A stretch of 64,000 bases of DNA, taken from assembly GCF_016834655.1 (NCBI RefSeq), contig NZ_JAENHP010000028.1, forward strand, positions 1-64,000, in the 5' to 3' direction. The DNA is from Paractinoplanes ovalisporus (lineage in GTDB: Bacteria > Actinomycetota > Actinomycetes > Mycobacteriales > Micromonosporaceae). Below are positions 58,564 to 64,000 of this stretch, piece after piece (the stretch's first letter is position 1; each line of letters starts with the position of its first letter). Position numbers and translations under genes: made by a program. The notes beneath the pieces are model-generated. The model did no database searches. It worked only from the letters and a program-made list of their open reading frames with translations, and was not told the origin of the DNA.

Positions 58564-60164
58564 AGGGCCTCGTTCCTGATGCGGCGCAGGCGGTGCAGGG
58601 TTCCCGACGTGCGCCCGAAGTAGTCGTGCAACTCCTCGTACTCCGCGTAGAGCCGGTCGTAGACGTCCGCGTTCGCCGTGTCGGGCGTCCACACCGAGGG
58701 CTCCATCCGGCCCATCGCCTCGGCCGCGGTCGCCACGTCCGGATAGGCCCCGGCGGCCACCGCGGCGTGGATGGCCGAGCCGAGCGCGGGCGCCTGCTCC
58801 GAGGTGGCCACGCCGAACGGGCGGCGCAGCACGTCGGCGTAGATCTGCATGACCAGCGGGTTGCGCTTCAGCCCGCCGGCTGCGACCAGTTCCGTGACGG
58901 GCACCCCGGCCGCCTCGAACGTTTCAATGATCTTCCGGGTCCCGTACGCGGTGGCCTCGATCAGCGCCTTGTAGATCTCGAACGGTCGGGTCGCCAGGGT
59001 CAGGCCCGCGATGACCCCGGACAGGTGATGGTCGACCAGGACCGAGCGGTTGCCGCTCTGCCAGTCGAGCGCGATCAGGCCGTGCGCCCCGGCCGGTTGC
59101 TCGGCGGCCGGCCGGGAGAGCTCGTCGTGACTCTGGCCGACGCTGTCGACGTACCAGCCGAAGATGTCGCCCACGCCGCTCTGGCCGGCCTCGTAGCCGT
59201 ACAGCCCGGCCATGATCCCGCCGTCGACGACACCGCAGATGCCGGGGACCGCCTTGAGTTCCACCCCGTTCATCACGTGGCAGGTCGACGTGCCCATCAC
59301 CAGCAGCATCTGCCCCTCGCCGACCGCCTTGGCCGCGGGCGAGGTGACGTGCGCGTCCACGTTGCCGATGGCGACCGCGATGCCCTCGGGCAGCCCGGTC
59401 CACCCGGCGGCCTCGGCGGTCAGGCCACCGGCCCGCTCCCCCAGCGCCGAGATCGGGTGGGCCAGCCGGGTGTCCGCGAAGTCGGCGAACCCGGGGTTGA
59501 GCTCGGCCAGATAGTCCTTGCTCGGATAGGCGCCGTCCTGGTGGATGCCCTTGTAACCGGCCGTGCAGGCGTTGCGGGTCTCGCGACCGCACAGCTGCCA
59601 GACGATCCAGTCGGCGGCCTCGATCCAGCGTTCGGTCGCCGCGTAGACCTCGGGGTCCTCCTCCAGCACCTGCAGCGCCTTCGCGAACTGCCATTCCGAC
59701 GAGATCTTGCCGCCGTAGCGGTCGATCCACGGTTCGCCGCGGCGGTGGGCCAGCTCGGTGATCCGGTCGGCCTGCGGTTGTGCGGCGTGGTGTTTCCAGA
59801 GCTTCACGTACGCATGAGGCCTGGTCCCGAACTCCGGCGTGCGGCACAGCGGGGTTCCGTCATTGAGAACCGGCAGCACGGTGCACGCCGTGAAGTCGGT
59901 CGCGATGCCGACCACCTCGGACGGATCAATGCCGGCGGCCCGCACCGCCTCGGGCACCGCGGTGCGCAGCACGTCGAGGTAGTCCTCCGGGTCCTGCAGC
60001 GCCCAGTCGGGTTTGAGCTGCTGCCCGGTGGCGGGAAGGGTGCTCTTGATGACGCCGTGCCGGTACTCGTGCACGGCGGCGCCGACCTCTTCGCCGTCGC
60101 TGACGCGGACGACCACGGCCCGGCCGGAGAGCGTGCCGTAGTCGACGCCGATGGTGTAAGCCAT
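58560..60164 (-). CDS. araB: Ribulokinase
   Basis: Phosphorylates L-ribulose at O5 with ATP. A FGGY-family kinase of 534 residues: TIGVDYGTLSGRAVVVRVSD at the start, VGIATDFTACTVLPV, GNVDAHVTSPAAKAVGEG, MVMGTSTCHV-type motif (LLVMGTSTCHVMNG), and ELVAAGGLKRNPLVMQIYAD near the end. The GTLSGR phosphate motif is diagnostic for AraB rather than XylB. It starts 2 nt after the upstream permease stop, so the catabolic and transport genes are one operon. Confidence 0.97.
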   Translation of the reverse strand: MAYTIGVDYGTLSGRAVVVRVSDGEEVGAAVHEYRHGVIKSTLPATGQQLKPDWALQDPEDYLDVLRTAVPEAVRAAGIDPSEVVGIATDFTACTVLPVLNDGTPLCRTPEFGTRPHAYVKLWKHHAAQPQADRITELAHRRGEPWIDRYGGKISSEWQFAKALQVLEEDPEVYAATERWIEAADWIVWQLCGRETRNACTAGYKGIHQDGAYPSKDYLAELNPGFADFADTRLAHPISALGERAGGLTAEAAGWTGLPEGIAVAIGNVDAHVTSPAAKAVGEGQMLLVMGTSTCHVMNGVELKAVPGICGVVDGGIMAGLYGYEAGQSGVGDIFGWYVDSVGQSHDELSRPAAEQPAGAHGLIALDWQSGNRSVLVDHHLSGVIAGLTLATRPFEIYKALIEATAYGTRKIIETFEAAGVPVTELVAAGGLKRNPLVMQIYADVLRRPFGVATSEQAPALGSAIHAAVAAGAYPDVATAAEAMGRMEPSVWTPDTANADVYDRLYAEYEELHDYFGRTSGTLHRLRRIRNEAL

Positions 60165-60166
60165 GC

Positions 60167-61177
60167 TCACTTGGCCTTTCTCGTGACGAGTCGCTGCAGC
60201 ACGATGAAGGCGAACAGCAGGATGCCGACCACGATCCGGGTCCACCACGAGTTCAGGTCACCCTGGAACGTGATGATCGTCTGGATCAGGCCGAGCACCA
60301 GCACGCCGAGCACCGTGCCCAGCACGTATCCGGAGCCGCCGGTCAGCAGCACGCCGCCGATGACCACGGCGGCGATCGCGTCGAGTTCCAGCCCCTGCCC
60401 GTGCAGGCTGTAGCCGGACGAGGTGTAGAAGCTGTACAGCACGCCGCCGAGCGAGGCGCAGAAGCCGCTGAGGGTGTAGACGGCGATCCGCGTACGGCCG
60501 ACGGGAAGTCCCATCAGGAGCGCGGAGTCGGCGTTGCCACCGATCGCGTAGACGTTGCGGCCGAAGCGGGTCCAGGCCAGCACGACGGCCGCGATCACGA
60601 CCACGACCACGGCGATCACCACGTTGAGCGAGATGAAGACGCCGTCGTCGAACCGGAAGCGCTTCTGGGCCATCTGGGTCCAGAAGTCGTTCGTGATCGG
60701 GATCGAGTTGCGGTTGATCAGCAGGGACAGGCCGCGGGCCAGGAACATGCCGGCCAGGGTGGCGATGAACGGTTCCACCTTGAAGAAGTGGATGACCGCG
60801 CCCATGCCGAAGCCCAGCACGGTGCCGATGAGAAGCGCCACCGGCAGCACGACGCCCGCGGGCCAGCCGGCGTTGAGCAGCGTCGCGGCGACCGTGGTGG
60901 TCAGGGCGATGACCGCGCCGACGGACAGGTCGATGCCGCCGGTGAGGATCACGAACGTCATGCCGACCGCGACCACGAGCAGGAACGCGTTGTCGACGAA
61001 GACGTTCAGGATCACCTGGGTGTCGCCGAAGCCGTCGTAGTTGTAGACGCCGACCGAGTACATGACGATCAGTAACGCGAGGGTGGCCAGCACCGGGATG
61101 TGCTTGGTGTTGGGCCGGTAGACGCGCCTGGCTGTCTTCTTCGCGGGCGTCCGCGGCGGACTCGTCACGTCGATCAT
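60167..61177 (-). CDS. CUT2 monosaccharide permease (YjfF-like)
   Basis: A 336-residue permease of the RbsC/AraH type with about ten hydrophobic segments. Signature: VVAVGMTFVILTGGIDLSVGAVIALT; the second conserved region is AIAAVVIGGVLLTGGSGYVLGTVLGV. It most resembles YjfF of the E. coli galactofuranose importer, which pairs two different permeases with one ATPase. Here the neighbours make L-arabinose (furanose form) the likely cargo. Its start overlaps the YtfT-like stop by ATGA. Confidence 0.9.
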   Translation of the reverse strand: MIDVTSPPRTPAKKTARRVYRPNTKHIPVLATLALLIVMYSVGVYNYDGFGDTQVILNVFVDNAFLLVVAVGMTFVILTGGIDLSVGAVIALTTTVAATLLNAGWPAGVVLPVALLIGTVLGFGMGAVIHFFKVEPFIATLAGMFLARGLSLLINRNSIPITNDFWTQMAQKRFRFDDGVFISLNVVIAVVVVVIAAVVLAWTRFGRNVYAIGGNADSALLMGLPVGRTRIAVYTLSGFCASLGGVLYSFYTSSGYSLHGQGLELDAIAAVVIGGVLLTGGSGYVLGTVLGVLVLGLIQTIITFQGDLNSWWTRIVVGILLFAFIVLQRLVTRKAK

Positions 61178-62196
61178 GCGGGTACTGTCCTTTTCGCCGA
61201 GAACCGCCCGAACACCTTGGCCCGGAACGTGGCCGACTGGGCCAGGCAGAGGATGATCACGACGACCGCCTTGAACAGCAGCGTCGTCTCGACCGGCACA
61301 CCGACGCTGACCGCGGTGATGTCAAGCGTGGTGATGATGACCGCGCCGAGCACGCTGCCCGCGATCGAGAACCGGCCGCCGGTCAGCGCCGTGCCACCGA
61401 TGACCACGGCCAGGATCGCGTTGAGCTCGATCAGGTTGCCGGCCGCGTTGCTGTCGGCGCTGGAGACGTCCGAGCTGTAGATCAGCCCGGCCACTCCGGC
61501 GAACGCGGCCGCGAAGACGTACACCATGATCGTGATGCGCCGCGCCCGGATGCCGGCCAGGCGGCTCGCCGTGGGGCTGCCGCCGACGGATTCCAGGAGC
61601 AGTCCCAATGCCGTACGGCGGGTGACGGCGACCGTGAGAGCGACCGCGGCCGCCGCGATCAGGAAGCTCACGGGCACCGCGAGGAAGTATCCGGCGCCGA
61701 CCACGCGGTAGGGCGCGGAGTGCACGTTGAGGATCTGCCCGTCGGTGATCAGCTGGGCCACGCCGCGGCCGGCCACCATGAGGATCAGCGTCGCGATGAT
61801 CGGCTGGATCCCGAGCACCGCGACCAGGAAGCCGTTCCACAGGCCGAAGACGAGACACAGGGCGATCGCCGCGCCGACCACGAGCAGGACCGGTCCGACG
61901 GAGTCGGGGTTGCTCAGGTCGCCGATCAGCAGACACGCCAGGGCACCCGAGATGGCCATGACCGAACCGACGGACAGGTCGATGCCGCCGGTCGAGATGA
62001 CCAGGGTCATGCCCAAAGCGACCAGCACGAGCGGGGCGCTGCGGCGCAGGATGTCGATCAGTGACCCGTACAGGTGGCCGTCCTGCAGGGTGATCGTGAA
62101 GAAGTTGTTGGAGAACACCAGGTTGCTGGCGAGCAGCACCACCAGGACGGCGATGGGCCAGAAGAGCCGGTGTCGGAGCAGGGCGGTCAGGTTCAT
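61174..62196 (-). CDS. CUT2 monosaccharide permease (YtfT-like)
   Basis: The companion permease of about 340 residues: VLVALGMTLVISTGGIDLSVGSVMAIS, IQPIIATLILMVAGRGVAQLI and AILAVVIGGTALTGGRFSIAGSVLGA. It is paired with the YjfF-like subunit, unlike homodimeric AraH systems. ATG at 62196 overlaps the ATPase stop (ATGA). Confidence 0.9.
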   Translation of the reverse strand: MNLTALLRHRLFWPIAVLVVLLASNLVFSNNFFTITLQDGHLYGSLIDILRRSAPLVLVALGMTLVISTGGIDLSVGSVMAISGALACLLIGDLSNPDSVGPVLLVVGAAIALCLVFGLWNGFLVAVLGIQPIIATLILMVAGRGVAQLITDGQILNVHSAPYRVVGAGYFLAVPVSFLIAAAAVALTVAVTRRTALGLLLESVGGSPTASRLAGIRARRITIMVYVFAAAFAGVAGLIYSSDVSSADSNAAGNLIELNAILAVVIGGTALTGGRFSIAGSVLGAVIITTLDITAVSVGVPVETTLLFKAVVVIILCLAQSATFRAKVFGRFSAKRTVPA

Positions 62197-63698
62197 GGGG
62201 TGGCTCCGCTGGCGATCGTGTGCATGATGCGGTCGGCGTCGACGTCGTCGCCGTTCTCCAGCTCCTCGACCAGGCGGCGGTCGCGCAGCACCTCGATCTT
62301 GTGGCTGAGCCGCAGCACCTCCTCCAGCTCGGCGCTGACGAACAGCACGGCCATGCCGCCGTCGGCCAGCTGGGCGACCAGTCGCTGGATCTCGGCCTTG
62401 GCGCCGACGTCGATGCCCCGGGTCGGCTCGTCGATGATCAGCAGGCGGGGCTCGGTGATCAGCCACCTCGCCAGCAGCACCTTCTGCTGGTTGCCGCCGC
62501 TGAGATCCCGTACGAGACGCTCGGGGTCGGCCGGACGGATCTGCAGTGCCTGGACGTACCTGTCGACGAGTTCGTCCTGACGGCGGCGCGGGATCGGGCG
62601 GGTCCAGCCGCGGGCGGCCTGCAGGGCCAGGATGATGTTCTCGCGGACGGTGAGCTCGCCGATGATCCCCTCGGTGCGCCGGTTCTCGCTGGAGAACGCG
62701 ATGCCCCTGGTCATGGCGTCGCGCGGGCTGTGGAACTTGACCGGCTGGCCGTCGACCGCGAGGTCACCGGAGTCGGGGCGGTCGGCGCCGAACAGCAGCC
62801 GCGCGAGTTCGGTGCGTCCCGAGCCCAGCAGTCCGGCCAGCCCGACGACCTCGCCGGCGTGGATGGTGAGATCGAAGGGCGCGATCGAGCCCGTACGCCC
62901 CAGGCCTTTCGCTTCGATGATGGTGCGGTCACGGCGGGGCGCTTCCCGGACCTCTTCCTCGATCTGCTCGAGCGCCTCCAGCTCCTTGCCGATCATCTTG
63001 CTGACCAGTTGCATCTGGGGCAGTTCGGCCGTGCGGTACTCGCCGATGAGGCCGCCGTTGCGCAGGACCGTCATGCGGTCGGCGATCTCGTAGACCTGGT
63101 CGAGGAAGTGGCTGACGAACAGGATCGCCGTGCCGTTCTCTTTCAGGCGCCGCATCACTGCGAAGAGCTGTTCCACCTCTGACGCGTCGAGGCTGGAGGT
63201 GGGCTCGTCGAGGATCAGGACCCTGGTGTTCCCGATGTCGGTCGCGCGGGCGATCGCCACCATCTGCTGGATCGCGAGCGAGTAGCTGTCGAGCTGGGCG
63301 GAGACGTCGATGTCGAGATCGAGCCGGGCCAGGCTTTTATCGGCGCGTCTTCGCATTTCGGACCACTGGATGCGCCCGAACCTGCGCGGCTCGCGGCCGA
63401 TGAAGATGTTCTCCGCCACCGAGAGGTTCGGGCAGAGGTTGACCTCCTGGTAGACGGTGCTGATGCCGGCCTGCTGGGCCTGGAGCGGGCCGGTGAACCG
63501 GACCCGCTCGCCGGCCAGCTCGATCTCGCCGCCGTCGATGTCGTAGACACCGGTCAGCACCTTGATCAGCGTCGACTTGCCGGCGCCGTTCTCGCCCATC
63601 AGGGCGTGGATCTCGCCGGGTAGCAGCCGGAAGTCGACGCCGTCGAGGGCGACGACGCCGGGGAAGACCTTTCTGATGCCGGTCATCTGCAGGACCAT
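62193..63698 (-). CDS. CUT2 sugar ABC ATPase (YtfR/AraG-like, two NBDs)
   Basis: A 501-residue ATPase with two fused nucleotide-binding domains. The first has GENGAGKST, VYQEVNLCPNLSVAENIFIG and VLILDEPTSSLDASEV. The second has a degenerate Walker A (GLLGSGRTELARLLFG), LSGGNQQKVLLARWL and LLIIDEPTRGIDVGAKAEI, as is standard for CUT2 ATPases. The first signature motif (YSLAIQQMVAIARA) is also the usual weak form. It energises the two permeases downstream. Confidence 0.95.
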   Translation of the reverse strand: MVLQMTGIRKVFPGVVALDGVDFRLLPGEIHALMGENGAGKSTLIKVLTGVYDIDGGEIELAGERVRFTGPLQAQQAGISTVYQEVNLCPNLSVAENIFIGREPRRFGRIQWSEMRRRADKSLARLDLDIDVSAQLDSYSLAIQQMVAIARATDIGNTRVLILDEPTSSLDASEVEQLFAVMRRLKENGTAILFVSHFLDQVYEIADRMTVLRNGGLIGEYRTAELPQMQLVSKMIGKELEALEQIEEEVREAPRRDRTIIEAKGLGRTGSIAPFDLTIHAGEVVGLAGLLGSGRTELARLLFGADRPDSGDLAVDGQPVKFHSPRDAMTRGIAFSSENRRTEGIIGELTVRENIILALQAARGWTRPIPRRRQDELVDRYVQALQIRPADPERLVRDLSGGNQQKVLLARWLITEPRLLIIDEPTRGIDVGAKAEIQRLVAQLADGGMAVLFVSAELEEVLRLSHKIEVLRDRRLVEELENGDDVDADRIMHTIASGATP

Positions 63699-63714
63699 GT
63701 GCGCTCCGTTCGAT

Positions 63715-63743
63715 GGTGGGCCGCCGGGTCACGGCGGCCCACC
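63715..63743 (-). terminator. Intercistronic stem-loop after the binding-protein gene
   Basis: GGTGGGCCGCC-GGGTCAC-GGCGGCCCACC is a perfect 11-bp stem with a 7-nt loop in the 54-nt gap between the sugar-binding-protein gene and the ATPase gene. Such intra-operon hairpins commonly stabilise the abundant binding-protein message and reduce read-through into transporter genes. Confidence 0.75.
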
Positions 63744-63752
63744 GGGCGGGAC

Positions 63753-64000
63753 TCAGTACTTGCGGTCGGCCAGAACTTCCTTGGCCTGCTCGGGCGTGAA
63801 GGTGGTCTCCTCGGTGAGCACGCGCTGCGGGATCGTCTGGCCGTCCTGCACCTTCTTGACCAGGTCCATCAGCTGTGGGCCGAGCAGCGGGCTGCACTCG
63901 ACGATGAAGTTGATCTTGTTTTCGGAGAGCGCGGTCATGCCGTCCTTGACCGCGTCGACCGTGATGATCTTGATGTCGGTGCCGGGCTTCTTGCCGGCCG
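63753..64000 (-). CDS. CUT2 sugar-binding protein (YtfQ-like), C-terminal part
   Basis: Only the last ~82 residues are in the window; the gene enters from the right edge. They read GKKPGTDIKIITVDAVKDGM then TALSENKINFIVECSPLLGP, QLMDLVKKVQDGQTIPQRVL and EQAKEVLADRKY. This is the C-terminal lobe and hinge end of a periplasmic-binding protein (family 4, RbsB/YtfQ type) and closely matches YtfQ-style endings. It is the first visible gene of the arabinose operon; promoter and any regulator lie outside. Confidence 0.9.
   Translation of the reverse strand, partial: AGKKPGTDIKIITVDAVKDGMTALSENKINFIVECSPLLGPQLMDLVKKVQDGQTIPQRVLTEETTFTPEQAKEVLADRKY

Noticed and set aside
1..64000. tRNA, rRNA, riboswitch or prophage features
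   Set aside because: I looked for tRNA arms with CCA-type ends, rRNA cores, and integrase/att structures, and saw none convincing. A dedicated tRNAscan/Infernal search would settle this.

Overview
The window is about 64 kb of very GC-rich DNA. It has GTG and TTG starts, 1-8 nt gene overlaps and many LacI/TetR/ArsR/DeoR regulators. Its sugar-uptake systems mostly lack their own ATPase. This points to a filamentous, saprophytic actinobacterium. The BTAD-type (SARP) regulator, DUF6082, TauE, OFA-type MFS with its small subunit, and a strong excess of the palindrome CGTACG suggest Micromonosporaceae, perhaps Actinoplanes; that genus call is an inference from memory of such genomes. No rRNA, tRNA, CRISPR array, phage or replication origin was recognised.

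Layout. 0-0.5 kb: right part of an IS3-family insertion sequence, cut by the window edge. 0.9-6.3 kb: BTAD regulator, ArsR/AHSA1 pair, alpha/beta hydrolase, a shortened orphan DppC-like permease, TetR. 6.4-10.5 kb: TetR-controlled MFS transporter plus GH2 beta-mannosidase. 10.8-17.9 kb: LOR-domain protein, TauE exporter, deaminase, SDR with divergent TetR, OFA-family MFS with a 32-aa small subunit, secreted M1 peptidase. 18-23.2 kb: complete ABC importer (SBP, two permeases, ATPase) with a LacI regulator. 23.3-25.8 kb: aldo/keto reductase, an ArsR-AHSA1 fusion, a DHFR-like reductase. 25.9-33.2 kb: DeoR regulator divergent from a six-gene sugar operon (SBP, two permeases, class II aldolase, ADP-dependent-type kinase, phosphomannose-isomerase-like protein). 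33.6-36.6 kb: two-component system and CPBP protease. 36.7-45.4 kb: galactoside operon (GH42, two permeases, SBP, GH36) with two LacI operators and a divergent LacI gene. 45.5-56.4 kb: mixed genes including a TrpB2-like enzyme, NMO-like flavoprotein, secreted GH43 arabinanase, a free-standing MASE1-like membrane protein, a LacI-type sensor without its DNA-binding domain, and a terpene-cyclase-fold protein. 56.4-64 kb: arabinose operon araA-araD-araB, two permeases, a duplicated-domain ATPase and the start of a binding-protein gene that leaves the window.

How it works together. Most of the window is a plant-polysaccharide scavenging region. Secreted GH43 would release arabino-oligosaccharides, and the AraBDA/YtfQRT-YjfF-like set would import and catabolise arabinose. 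GH42 and GH36 with their transporter handle beta- and alpha-galactosides, and the MFS/GH2 pair handles mannosides. The two CUT1 systems without ATPases presumably borrow a shared MsiK-type ATPase encoded elsewhere.

The most unusual property is a set of at least ten unrelated short tandem repeats (units of about 20-110 bp) at gene ends, between genes and inside genes. Those inside coding sequences have unit lengths divisible by three (45, 36, 24 bp) and insert repetitive peptides into a beta-mannosidase, a LacI regulator, a deaminase, an SDR and an ArsR-AHSA1 fusion. Purely intergenic ones have units such as 20 and 23 bp.
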